From NCBI RefSeq assembly GCF_022012415.1, contig NZ_JAKLTR010000001.1:558001-622000 (forward strand): 64,000 nt of DNA. The letters run 5' to 3'. Both the position numbers and the translations under genes were made by a program. Source of the DNA: Terrimonas ginsenosidimutans (GTDB lineage Bacteria; Bacteroidota; Bacteroidia; Chitinophagales; Chitinophagaceae). Under the pieces are notes generated by a model. It saw only the letters and a list, made by a program, of their open reading frames with translations. It searched no databases and was not told the origin of the DNA. Within the stretch, counting starts at the first letter, position 1. Each line of letters starts with the position of its first letter. Positions 53,505 to 61,653 of this stretch are shown one piece after another.

Positions 53505-53551
53505 GTTGTTAGTCGTCGTTAGTTCGTCTCTTGGTCGTCCTTTGGCCGTCC
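53505..53551 (+). repeat. Degenerate 11-bp tandem repeat
   Basis: Four units of 11 bp (of the type TCGTTAGTTCG, TCTCTTGGTCG, TCCTTTGGCCG) follow one another. No gene is seen in 53326-53800. Confidence 0.6.
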
Positions 53552-53807
53552 AAAATTTGACGTGATCTTAGGCAGTGAAAAATGGTGACAAGCTGACACG
53601 CTGAGGGCGATAGATCTTTTGAACGACTGGCATAGTTCCCTCCTCCGCTTCGCTACGGTGGAAGGGCCGCCAGAGTTTATGCGAGCGATGCTCATCCGGA
53701 ACATTTTAACCCAAGCCATTTTGCAGACCACCCCCAACTTTTCAAAATGATCCCTCCCATCCCCCAACCTTTGTTCCTGATCCGTTAGACGGTCGGGCAA
53801 GCAAAGC

Positions 53808-53837
53808 AAAAAAAATTGCCAGTCTGGAAAGACCGGC
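53808..53837 (-). terminator. Terminator-like hairpin 3 downstream of the tRNA-like RNA
   Basis: On the minus strand GCCGGTCT-TTCC-AGACTGGC (one internal mismatch) is followed by eight Ts. Same design as the hairpin at 53894-53926. Confidence 0.7.
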
Positions 53838-53893
53838 AAACACGTAACTAAAACCAAATAAAAATCTTTAGTCTGTTTCTCTCAGGGATGTAT

Positions 53894-53926
53894 TAAAAAA
53901 AGGCCCGTCCGCAAAGGAGGACAGGC
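53894..53926 (-). terminator. Terminator-like hairpin 2 downstream of the tRNA-like RNA
   Basis: On the minus strand GCCTGTCC-TCCTTTGC-GGACGGGC (one internal mismatch at the fourth pair) is followed by C and seven Ts. Confidence 0.7.
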
Positions 53927-53952
53927 AAACAATCACAATCACATGAGAAAAA

Positions 53953-53976
53953 TAAGACCCGGAATGAACCGGGCTC
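53953..53976 (-). terminator. Terminator directly after the tRNA-like RNA
   Basis: On the minus strand GCCCGG-TTCATT-CCGGGT (last pair G-T wobble) is followed by CTTATTTTT. It begins three to four bases after the end of the acceptor stem of the tRNA-like RNA. Confidence 0.75.
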
Positions 53977-53977
53977 G

Positions 53978-54140
53978 CTGTAGGGGGAGGAGTCGAACCT
54001 CCACGGAGCAGTTAGCCTTAGCACAAAGAGTTAGTGGTCAATCCTGGTCGGCCTGACGGTCGGCTCTATGCTATGTTTGTCCTGTGATCTCCACCCTCGA
54101 GACGAGAGGGCATGTCTGCCAAAAATTTCATCACCCCACA
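53978..54140 (-). ncRNA. tRNA-Leu-like RNA with a long variable region
   Basis: Read on the minus strand, 54140 to 53978. The acceptor stem is TGTGGGG (54134-54140) with CCCTACA (53979-53985), including one G-T wobble. Bases 8-9 are TG, the D arm is ATG/CAT with a tRNA-Leu-like loop ending TTGGCAGA, the next stem is CCCTC/GAGGG with a 7-nt loop TCGTCTC, and the T arm is GGAGG-TTCGACT-CCTCC. No CCA is encoded. The loop lacks the universal U33 and a purine at 37, so a normal anticodon is absent. About 90 nt lie between the anticodon stem and the T arm. A terminator follows at once. It is either a pseudo-tRNA or a tRNA-derived small RNA. Confidence 0.6.
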
Positions 54141-54183
54141 GTATAATAAGCGCTTTAAAAACTATTCAACCTCCACTGTCTGT

Positions 54184-54201
54184 CGGCGGATTTATCCGCC
54201 G
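54184..54201. repeat. Short perfect hairpin near the tRNA-like RNA
   Basis: CGGCGGAT-TT-ATCCGCCG, an 8-bp GC-rich stem, lies about 45 bp upstream of the RNA 5' end on the minus strand. It has no T-run. Confidence 0.6.
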
Positions 54202-54363
54202 TAGCTTCAGCAAAAGCAGCAACGCTTTTTAAAGAACTTGATAGAACAAAATTAAGGGAAATGGCTATTTGGTTCAAAGTTTTTCAAGAAATATTTTGAA
54301 AATATAGATAAATTTCAAATATTTGATGATATAACCTTAAAGTATCAAAAATAGACTTCAAAA

Positions 54364-54831
54364 ATGAGTGCCAAATTGAATCTTGACAAACTTGATCTGG
54401 ACATCATTCATCACATGATGGAGAATGCTGAAATATCTTATGCCGACCTGGGCAAAAAGCTATTTGTTTCAGGCGGAACGATACATGTTCGTATCAAAAA
54501 ACTCCAGGAAGCGAAAGTAGTTAAAGGTACTAAACTCTCTGCAGACCTAAAACTATTGGGCTATGATGTAATCGCCTTTATTGGCATTTATCTGAAGGAA
54601 AGTTCGCTGTATGATGCTGTCGCAAAAGAACTGCAGAAAATTCCAGAGATAGTAAGGCTGAATTACACTACCGGAAACTATAGCATGTTTGCCGAGATCG
54701 TTTGTAAAGACATCTCCCAGTTACGCTATGTATTGCATGATCAGCTGCAGAAGATCAAAGGAATTGAGCGTACTGAAACATTCATTTCACTCGAAGAAAG
54801 CTTCAACCGTAACGTAAAAGTTGCGAGCTGA
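54364..54831 (+). CDS. Lrp/AsnC-family transcriptional regulator
   Basis: A 155-residue regulator. The N-terminal helix-turn-helix is LDLDIIHHMMENAEISYADLGKKLFVSGGTIHVRIKKLQEAKVV, and the C-terminal RAM/AsnC ligand and dimer domain is AFIGIYLKESSLYDAVAKELQKIPEIVRLNYTTGNYSMFAEIVCKD. Members sense amino acids, often leucine. Its last base is the first base of the flippase start codon (TGATG), so regulator and polysaccharide genes are translated together. It may adjust expression of the operon it heads. Confidence 0.93.
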   Translation: MSAKLNLDKLDLDIIHHMMENAEISYADLGKKLFVSGGTIHVRIKKLQEAKVVKGTKLSADLKLLGYDVIAFIGIYLKESSLYDAVAKELQKIPEIVRLNYTTGNYSMFAEIVCKDISQLRYVLHDQLQKIKGIERTETFISLEESFNRNVKVAS

Positions 54832-56258
54832 TGAAGGTTCGCGCCAGTTTCTACTCTTCTCTTGTATGGATGATCGTACTGAATGTCGTGATCAAGCCTG
54901 CATGGATCTTTGGTATTGACCGGCAGGTTCAAAACCGGGTTGGTGTAGAGCAGTATGGCATTTACTTTTCACTATTCAACCTATCTGTTGTCTTTGCCTT
55001 TTTGCTGGATTGGGGGCTTACGACATATCTTAATCGCCGGCTGGCGATGCAATCTTCGGCAGACACTTCTGCTTCCAGCTCCCTTCTCCTGGCGAAGCTT
55101 TTGTTCAGCCTGACCTATGCGATAATCGTATCAATCGCCGCATGGATCACAGATGTTCAGCATTGGGACATTGTGCTCTATGTGATACTGATCCAGGTAT
55201 TTTATTCGCTTCTTCTTTTTCTCCGTGCTGTTATAACAGCAAAACAGTTCTTCAATACGGATGCATGGCTTTCGATCATTGATAAGTCGCTGATGTTGCT
55301 CATCGCCGGTATCTTGCTGTATATCCCATCCTTCCAGGGTTTGCTTACAATTGAAATGTTTGCATGGTTACAGGCGGCCTGTCTGGCCATAGCTGTATTG
55401 ATCGCACTAATATGCCTTTGGCAAAAAGGCTTATTACATTATTTACGGCTTTCCGGATTTCCATCGATGAAGATATTTCGCCAGGCATTTCCGTTCGCCC
55501 TGGTGTTTTTGCTGATGTCCGTTCATGCACGGATTGACGCATTCCTTCTCGAACGGATGAGTACGAATGGCGCTTATGAGACCGGATTGTATGCTGGTGC
55601 TTACCGGCTGCTTGATGCAGCAAATATGGTCGGAATGCTTACCTCGTCTTTTCTGCTTCCGTTCATCGTTAAACGATGGAGCACCAAAGAAGATATTGAC
55701 GAAGTCATTTTGTCCGGAAGACATTTCCTTGTAATGTTAGCGACCGGCATTGCGCTGATCGCTTATTTCATGGGTGACTGGATCCAGGCAATTCTTTATC
55801 ATCACAGCAATGACCAGGCGGTGGATGTATTACGGTGGTGCCTTCCGGCATTGATCGGTTATTCAATCACGCATATCTATGGAACAGTATTAACAGCAAC
55901 AGGCCATATCAGGCTTTTTTGTCTGATCGTTTCAATCGCTGCCGCGCTGAACATTGTCCTGAATGTGCTGCTGATCCCAAAATACGGCGCGATCGGGTGC
56001 TGTTTGTCCGCAATTTGCAGCCAGGGTATAGGGTCTGTAGTCGTAATGTACTTCGCCTGCCAAAAATTGGCCCTCAAGGTCCATTTTCGTTCTGTTTTAG
56101 TTTATATTTTTACCGCCATAGTTTTGGGCGTGGTCCTGTACATGGGAGTGACCTGGTCTGTTAACCAATTTCTACTGATCGGAGTTGCAGGGGCTCTAAC
56201 ATTGCTGATCATGCTTTTTACCGGCATGATCAATGTGCGCAGATGGATCATCCGGTAA
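54831..56258 (+). CDS. Polysaccharide flippase-like membrane protein (Wzx/MVF type)
   Basis: A 475-residue protein with about 12-14 membrane helices (YFSLFNLSVVFAFLLDWGLTTYLNRRLA, AFPFALVFLLMSVHARIDAFLLERM, AGAYRLLDAANMVGMLTSSFLLPFI). The order and Arg/Asp positions match O-antigen or exopolysaccharide flippases of the MATE/MVF-like superfamily. It would move lipid-linked repeat units across the inner membrane. It starts at TGATG after the Lrp gene. No repeat-unit glycosyltransferases lie in this operon, so they must be encoded elsewhere. Confidence 0.9.
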   Translation: MKVRASFYSSLVWMIVLNVVIKPAWIFGIDRQVQNRVGVEQYGIYFSLFNLSVVFAFLLDWGLTTYLNRRLAMQSSADTSASSSLLLAKLLFSLTYAIIVSIAAWITDVQHWDIVLYVILIQVFYSLLLFLRAVITAKQFFNTDAWLSIIDKSLMLLIAGILLYIPSFQGLLTIEMFAWLQAACLAIAVLIALICLWQKGLLHYLRLSGFPSMKIFRQAFPFALVFLLMSVHARIDAFLLERMSTNGAYETGLYAGAYRLLDAANMVGMLTSSFLLPFIVKRWSTKEDIDEVILSGRHFLVMLATGIALIAYFMGDWIQAILYHHSNDQAVDVLRWCLPALIGYSITHIYGTVLTATGHIRLFCLIVSIAAALNIVLNVLLIPKYGAIGCCLSAICSQGIGSVVVMYFACQKLALKVHFRSVLVYIFTAIVLGVVLYMGVTWSVNQFLLIGVAGALTLLIMLFTGMINVRRWIIR

Positions 56259-56277
56259 AAAAATCAATAATTATCAC

Positions 56278-57072
56278 ATGCCAGATATAATTCAACTGAT
56301 CGCTTCCTGGAAAAAACAGATCTTTTTTGTCGTATTGATCTCCATGATCGTGGCGACGGCGGCAGTATTCTTCATCAGTCCAAAATATCTTGCATCCGCA
56401 ACGGCACTCCCGGCGAACCCGGTAACGGCAGACAAATCGATCGTGTTCAGCAATAGTATCCGGGATCTTAATAGTAGTATTGGAACAGCTGAGGAGCTTG
56501 ACCGGGTTGTAGGAACGGCTCAATCTGATACGATCTATCTTTCCGTAGCCAGAAAGTTTGATCTGGTTACATTTTATCAGATCAAAGACAACCCGGAATT
56601 CGCATTAATGAAAGCAGCCAAAACACTGAAGCATGATACAAAAGTGACAAAAAGCGAGTTCGGTGAGTTAATGATACGTGTTTGGTGTCACGACAGATCA
56701 CTGGCTCCTCAGCTTGCAAATGCATTAATGGAAGAACTTGCTCTCATCCACCAGGAGATCCTTAATCGGAACAATCAACTCGTATTGCAGAATATCAAAG
56801 CGGCTATCTTATCTATTCAGATGGGAAATGATTCCCTGCAAAAAGGAGAAGAGTCGGAATTGCTAAGCAGCTATAGAAAACTGGAGCTGGAGTATTCTTT
56901 AATGCTCCATACAAAACCTCCGGCTCTCCTGCCTGTTGAAAAAGCAAGGATAAGTAACCGTCCAGACAAACCACGGAAGCTGCTTATCCTGATCGCTACC
57001 GCAGCAGGTTCTTTTATTTTTGCGTTATGGCTCGTGTTGCTTTTGGATAAAAGGAAAACATCCGGTAAATGA
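56278..57072 (+). CDS. Chain-length determinant (Wzz/PCP)-like protein
   Basis: About 264 residues from MPDIIQLIASWKKQI; an earlier frame start at 56233 overlaps the flippase. Two membrane helices, near residues 15-37 (FFVVLISMIVATAAVFFI) and at the C-terminus (LLILIATAAGSFIFALWLVLLLD), enclose a periplasmic domain with a predicted coiled-coil (IHQEILNRNNQLVLQNIKAAIL). Residues RPDKPRKLL before TM2 are typical. It would set the length of the polymer. It lies between the flippase and the ligase genes. Confidence 0.85.
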   Translation: MPDIIQLIASWKKQIFFVVLISMIVATAAVFFISPKYLASATALPANPVTADKSIVFSNSIRDLNSSIGTAEELDRVVGTAQSDTIYLSVARKFDLVTFYQIKDNPEFALMKAAKTLKHDTKVTKSEFGELMIRVWCHDRSLAPQLANALMEELALIHQEILNRNNQLVLQNIKAAILSIQMGNDSLQKGEESELLSSYRKLELEYSLMLHTKPPALLPVEKARISNRPDKPRKLLILIATAAGSFIFALWLVLLLDKRKTSGK

Positions 57073-58493
57073 CATCGTTGACCGCGAATAACAGGATCTT
57101 CTTCTTTACCGCAACAGCGTTATTTGTATTAACACTGGCGTTGTCAATCATTACAGAGTACTATTATCTTTTAGCGATCCCGTTTGCAGTGTTATTGTTC
57201 CAAACAGGCTGGGTCTCTTTTTCGGCAATATTTCTTCTGTTGATTGCTTCAATACCTTTTTCGACTGAAGTGCTGATCACGGAAAGCCTGGGAACCGATC
57301 TGCCCGATGAAATGCTGATGCTGTTGGTTTCAGTACTGTTTTTCTTTCATTTGATCAATAATACAACCGCCTTCTTTAAAATAATCTGGCATCCCCTGGT
57401 CTGGCTGGTTTTAGTATCCTTCTGCTGGTCAGCCATCTCCCTGGCCTTTTCCACGCACATTGTTTTGTCTGTAAAATTCTTATTGGCAAAGTCGTGGTAT
57501 ATGTGTGCATTTCTTGCAGCCACATTTCTTGTTAATAGTAAAAAGGATGAATTAAAAAGGATAGCGACGACACTTGCGCTTTCCATGTTTGTCTGCACGA
57601 TGATAATATTCATCCGCCATGCTGCTCTTGGTTTTAGTTTTGCCGGTATCAATGATGCGGTAGATCCATTTTTCAGGAACCACGTGAATTACTCGGCACT
57701 GCTTGTGTGTACGCTGCCGGTCTGGTATGGATACTGGAAGTTATTTCCCGCAAGCCAAAAGTTGGTAGCGGTGGTTATTGCTATCCTGCTGATCGCGCTT
57801 TTTTTGTCTTACGCGCGGGGTGCATGGCTGGCATTACTTGTTGCAATAATAACCGGCTGGCTGATGATGAAGAAGGTGGTTATTCGTGTATTGATGATCA
57901 CGGTGATGGTGACAACCATTGCTGTAGGCTGGTTGGCATATGATGATCAGTATCTGCGATTCGCACCGGACCAGAGCGAAACGATTTTTCATGAAGACTT
58001 CAGAGAGCATCTTGTTGCCACATATGAGATGAAAGATCTTTCGGCTGCGGAACGTTTTTACAGATGGATCGCCGGCGTTAGAATGATCCCAGACCATTGG
58101 TTGACCGGGTTTGGCCCGGGCACATTTTACCACAACTATAAACCATATGCCGTTCCGGCATTTGAAACCTGGGTCAGCGAAAATGAAGAACATTCAACCG
58201 TGCATAATTATTTTTTACTGACAGCCATCGAGCAGGGAATTCCCGGGCTGGTCTTACTGTTGCTGCTTGCAGGGTCAATATTATTTTATGCGCAGCGTTT
58301 GTACCACCGCATCAAAGATCCATTTTACCGCATAGCGTCCTTCATCACCGGGCTTATCTTTTCAATGATACTTACGCTGAACCTGCTGAGTGATCTGATC
58401 GAAACGGATAAGATCGGAAGCCTGTTCTTTTTATGTATCGCAGTGCTAGTAATACTTGATAAAAAGACAGCAGGAAAAGCAGAAAATGTCTAG
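57069..58493 (+). CDS. O-antigen ligase-like membrane protein (WaaL family)
   Basis: A 474-residue protein with about 11 helices and a large periplasmic loop (FAPDQSETIFHEDFREHLVATYEMKDLSAAERFYRWIAGVRMI to HSTVHNYFLLTAIEQGIPG). The O-antigen ligase signature includes FLSYARGAWLALLVAI with the conserved Arg, and HNYFLLTAIEQGIPGL. It would join polymer to lipid A core or another acceptor, or act as a polymerase (Wzy-like), which has the same fold. It overlaps the chain-length gene by 4 bp and ends convergent with the permease. Confidence 0.87.
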   Translation: MTSLTANNRIFFFTATALFVLTLALSIITEYYYLLAIPFAVLLFQTGWVSFSAIFLLLIASIPFSTEVLITESLGTDLPDEMLMLLVSVLFFFHLINNTTAFFKIIWHPLVWLVLVSFCWSAISLAFSTHIVLSVKFLLAKSWYMCAFLAATFLVNSKKDELKRIATTLALSMFVCTMIIFIRHAALGFSFAGINDAVDPFFRNHVNYSALLVCTLPVWYGYWKLFPASQKLVAVVIAILLIALFLSYARGAWLALLVAIITGWLMMKKVVIRVLMITVMVTTIAVGWLAYDDQYLRFAPDQSETIFHEDFREHLVATYEMKDLSAAERFYRWIAGVRMIPDHWLTGFGPGTFYHNYKPYAVPAFETWVSENEEHSTVHNYFLLTAIEQGIPGLVLLLLLAGSILFYAQRLYHRIKDPFYRIASFITGLIFSMILTLNLLSDLIETDKIGSLFFLCIAVLVILDKKTAGKAENV

Positions 58494-59575
58494 ATCTTTC
58501 CGCGAACATTGAGCGCGTCTCTCAAGCCATTTCCCAATAAATTGAAGGCAAGTACAAGTAACATGATCGCAAAACCGGGTGCCAGGGCAAGCATTGGATT
58601 TTGTGTGATCACGAAATTATAGTTCTCTTTGATCATCAAGCCCCAGCTTGGTTGCGGAGCCTGAACACCGATGCCAAGAAAGCTAAGACCTGCTTCGATC
58701 ACGATCGCCGAGGCGAAGTTTGCGGCGGCAATAACCATTACCGGTCCCATGATATTTGGCCAGATATGACGCACGATGGCACGCATGTGCGAATATCCTA
58801 AAGCGCGTGTTGCTTCGATGTATTCAAGTTCACGAACCGCAAGGACCTGTCCTCTTACAAGCCTGGCGACGTTGACCCACATCGTGAGGCCGATGGCGAT
58901 AAAGATCTGCCAGAATCCTTTTCCGAGAGCGAGTGTGATCGCAAAGACCAGCAATAAGGTAGGGATGCTCCAAAGAACATTGATGAACCACATTATAATG
59001 TCGTCTGTTCTTCCCCGGAAATATCCTGCGAGCGAGCCTAAGATCAATCCGATGGTCAGGGAAATGATCACGGTAATAAGCCCGACGCTTAGGCTCACCC
59101 GTGTGCCGATCAGCAAACGACTGAAAATATCACGACCGAATTTGTCTGTACCCAGTATAAATCGTTGGTTGATGACGGGAGATGAAGCGAGTTGGTCTTT
59201 GACGAATGCCTGCCTCTCAGAAAGCCCTTCGTCAATAAATTTCTGAATGATCACACTATCACCAATAAGCTGGTGTGAGTCGATCGGGACATAGTAGTAT
59301 GGGTCTTCCTTCCCATTCATCAAGCGGTTAAAAAATGAAGTGGAGGCAACGTTCTTATCTTTCTTCAATAAAAGAAAATCCTGCTTGAATCCTGGCTTGT
59401 TACCACCAATTTCAAGAATGATCCGATTTGCAAATGGCGATGGGTCCGGGGCGATGAAGTAAGCGAAGACCGCAACGATAATCGATACGGCAATAATGAC
59501 CAGTCCAAACAATGCGCCCTTGTTCCTGCGCAATCTGCGCCAGGAGGCTGATTGAAAAGACGGTTCTTTACTCAT
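58490..59575 (-). CDS. Dipeptide/oligopeptide ABC transporter permease (DppC/OppC type)
   Basis: A 361-residue inner-membrane permease. It has an N-terminal OppC-type region (NKGALFGLVIIAVSIIVAVFAYFIAPD) and the inner-membrane component signature in which the EAA loop is ARALGYSHMRAIVRHIWPN. Typical segments are LGTDKFGRDIFSRLLIGTRVSLSVGL and AGLSFLGIGVQAPQPSWGLM. An insert of about 65 residues near 60-120 (FKQDFLLLKKDKNVASTSF) is unusual for OppC. The other subunits (binding protein, second permease, ATPases) are not in the window. It is convergent with the ligase gene, overlapping 4 bp. Confidence 0.92.
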   Translation of the reverse strand: MSKEPSFQSASWRRLRRNKGALFGLVIIAVSIIVAVFAYFIAPDPSPFANRIILEIGGNKPGFKQDFLLLKKDKNVASTSFFNRLMNGKEDPYYYVPIDSHQLIGDSVIIQKFIDEGLSERQAFVKDQLASSPVINQRFILGTDKFGRDIFSRLLIGTRVSLSVGLITVIISLTIGLILGSLAGYFRGRTDDIIMWFINVLWSIPTLLLVFAITLALGKGFWQIFIAIGLTMWVNVARLVRGQVLAVRELEYIEATRALGYSHMRAIVRHIWPNIMGPVMVIAAANFASAIVIEAGLSFLGIGVQAPQPSWGLMIKENYNFVITQNPMLALAPGFAIMLLVLAFNLLGNGLRDALNVRGKI

Positions 59576-59624
59576 AGCGGAAAGATATTAATAAGCGCGC
59601 AATTGTGTCGATTATCGGACCGGT

Positions 59625-60740
59625 CTATTTTATTTTGCGACCCTTCCATTCGTATTTGCCGAATTGACCGAGAAATCCCGAGACGAGTGTGTAGGCAATG
59701 TGCAAGGGCTGGAAAAACGGAAACAATTTGACCGACCATCTTTTTTCAAAGAAACCGGCGAGCGATGCGTAAAGAGGTAGTTCAACGATTGTTTTCAACA
59801 GCCAAAGCAACATCGCATAAAGAAAGAATGTTGTGTTCCAGATACCCGCGATCAATAGAAAGGGAAGAGACAAATTGAAGAGATAAACAAGAAGTAGTAC
59901 GGGAAGGATGCGTGGATCATTATATTGAGTGGCTTTGCTCGCCCAGCGTATGCGCTGATTGATGAACTTACGCCAGGTGGTCATCGGCAATGTGCTAACG
60001 ATGGCCTCTTTTGATTTGAGATAATGTATGCCATCCGGGTAGCGCTGAGCGATCTTATGCATGAGGAGCATGTCATCTCCCGATGCAATATGGTCTATCT
60101 TATTAAAGCCATCTACTTCGATAAAAGCCCTTCGTTCATATGCGAGATTCGCGCCATTGCTCATGGAAAGATGTTTTTTGAAAACGGCGGCACCTGTAAT
60201 CCCCTGCAGGACCATGAAATCCATCAGCTGGAAGATCTGCAGTAATGAACCATTGCACGTGAAGCTGACCGGGGCTGCAATAAAGATGGCGCCGGTTTGC
60301 TGTTTGAAAGCCACGATCGTCGACAGCCATTCAGTGCGGGGAATACAATCAGCATCGGTTGTTACAATGAGCTCTCCGCTTGACAAAGAAATGCCTGTTT
60401 CAATCGCTTTTTTCTTATAGGAATTGATCCCGTCCTCCCGCAGGGAGATCACGTTGACTCCGCTGAATTTTTTTGCAATTTCAGCAGTTCTGTCAGTGGA
60501 GTGATCATCGATCACCACGATCTCGATATGGGAGGAAGGGTATGTTTGCGCCTGAAGGGCAGTGAGAAGTTGTCCGATATTCTCTTCTTCATTTCTGGCA
60601 GGGATGATCACAGAGATCTTAATAAGACCTTTGCCGGTGGTGCTAAAAACAGGGATACTATTCCAGCTTTTCCAGTAGAATAACAATAGTACACCGTAGA
60701 GTGTAAAAAGCAGAAGAATTATAAAAAGGATTGTATTCAT
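59625..60740 (-). CDS. Membrane-bound family-2 glycosyltransferase
   Basis: A 371-residue protein with one N-terminal helix (FIILLLFTLYGVLLLFYWK) and two or three C-terminal ones. GT2 motifs are VIIPARNEEENIGQLL, VVIDDHSTDRT (DDH), TTDADC, GDDMLLM and the QxxRW-type RIRWASK. Such enzymes polymerise or transfer sugars onto lipid carriers or glycans. It is next to an alpha/beta hydrolase on the same strand (gap 24 bp) and may act with the polysaccharide genes 54.8-58.5 kb, although the permease separates them. Confidence 0.9.
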   Translation of the reverse strand: MNTILFIILLLFTLYGVLLLFYWKSWNSIPVFSTTGKGLIKISVIIPARNEEENIGQLLTALQAQTYPSSHIEIVVIDDHSTDRTAEIAKKFSGVNVISLREDGINSYKKKAIETGISLSSGELIVTTDADCIPRTEWLSTIVAFKQQTGAIFIAAPVSFTCNGSLLQIFQLMDFMVLQGITGAAVFKKHLSMSNGANLAYERRAFIEVDGFNKIDHIASGDDMLLMHKIAQRYPDGIHYLKSKEAIVSTLPMTTWRKFINQRIRWASKATQYNDPRILPVLLLVYLFNLSLPFLLIAGIWNTTFFLYAMLLWLLKTIVELPLYASLAGFFEKRWSVKLFPFFQPLHIAYTLVSGFLGQFGKYEWKGRKIK

Positions 60741-60764
60741 TTATCGAACCCGTATCACAAAGCA

Positions 60765-61574
60765 CTAAGGTAACTCCAGGGCCTCAATTATATCAGCAAT
60801 AAATTTCTCCTGCAGGATCTGATGGCCGCCGTTAAGTACTTTGATGGAACAGTACTCTTCAATGCCTTTCCGGAATTTTTCTCCCCTTTCAGGAAGAATG
60901 ATCCGGTCGTACTTACCATAGATAAGTTTTACGCGTGTTTGATGCTGGCGGATCAGTGTGCGTATCGTTTTAAGATCCGGCTTGAGCTTTCGCAGAATGG
61001 TCCAGCGGTCATACAAAACCAGACGCAGTTCACGATTGCCGATATAGGCGTTTACAAACTTGAATACACTTGCATTGACCTGCCCGGTCTTGTTCATCAG
61101 TTTCAACAGGGAGAAGAACCACCCGGGATGATGCATCGTAAGGCGGAAAAGCCGGTTTCCCGGCAGTGTTTGTGTAGCGAACCAATACCATGGGTTCATC
61201 AGCAGGCCATCCGGTGCAAGCAAAATAAGTTTGCTGTAGCATTCGGGTGATCTTTGGTAGAGGGATAGCGCGATCCGTCCACCAAGGCTGTAACCTATCA
61301 AAACAGGTTTCGTATCCGGTGGGAGGCCGATCAGTTTAATGATCGCATCCAGATCACCTGCAGTGAAGCGGAGGCCGTCCCTCCAGGCTGTATTTCCATG
61401 AAAAGGCAGTTCAATGGCATGGAAAGAATACCGTCGATCCGGGATGTGCTCCAAAAAGCTGAACGAGCTGGCGTTTTCACCATAGCCATGAAAGCATAGA
61501 ACAGGAACCGGCCCATTACCGAAGCGGTAATAGCTGATAAAAGAAGCTTTATAGGTCAATAACCGGTGATACAT
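60765..61574 (-). CDS. Alpha/beta hydrolase
   Basis: About 269 residues from MYHRLLTYKASFIS; a frame to 61649 is longer, but its extra residues overlap the promoter. The hydrolase signatures are LCFHGYGENASS (oxyanion HG), LIGYSLGGRIALSLY (GYSLGG nucleophile Ser), the acid near YGKYDRIILPERG and the His in LNGGHQIL. It has no signal peptide. The substrate is unknown. It is divergent from the MarR gene and co-directional with the GT2 gene. Confidence 0.88.
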   Translation of the reverse strand: MYHRLLTYKASFISYYRFGNGPVPVLCFHGYGENASSFSFLEHIPDRRYSFHAIELPFHGNTAWRDGLRFTAGDLDAIIKLIGLPPDTKPVLIGYSLGGRIALSLYQRSPECYSKLILLAPDGLLMNPWYWFATQTLPGNRLFRLTMHHPGWFFSLLKLMNKTGQVNASVFKFVNAYIGNRELRLVLYDRWTILRKLKPDLKTIRTLIRQHQTRVKLIYGKYDRIILPERGEKFRKGIEEYCSIKVLNGGHQILQEKFIADIIEALELP

Positions 61575-61601
61575 CGGATAAAAGATGGGCGGAAAAATTA
61601 A

Positions 61602-61632
61602 TTGTAAGAATTCAAATTTAATATTATTTTTG
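61602..61632 (+). promoter_or_regulatory. Promoter of the MarR gene
   Basis: TATTTTTG at 61625-61632 fits the TAnnTTTG -7 box, and TTG at 61602-61604 lies 20 bp upstream as the -33 element. The start of transcription should fall inside the operator palindrome that follows. Confidence 0.55.
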
Positions 61633-61633
61633 G

Positions 61634-61653
61634 ATAGTTGCACAAACAACTAT
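61634..61653 (+). promoter_or_regulatory. MarR operator palindrome
   Basis: ATAGTTG-N6-CAACTAT ends exactly one base before the start codon of the MarR gene. This spacing (two 7-bp arms) and position suit autorepression by the dimeric MarR protein encoded next. Confidence 0.55.

Noticed and set aside
53519-53857. Minus-strand frame of 112 codons
   Set aside because: It runs across the 11-bp repeat and a terminator hairpin with T-runs, so it is likely chance.
53978-54140. tmRNA or intron-containing tRNA as explanation of the tRNA-like RNA
   Set aside because: A tmRNA would be more than 300 nt with a tag ending in ALAA, and none was found. A group I intron would sit in the anticodon loop and be longer than about 90 nt; here the extra bases are between the anticodon stem and the T arm.
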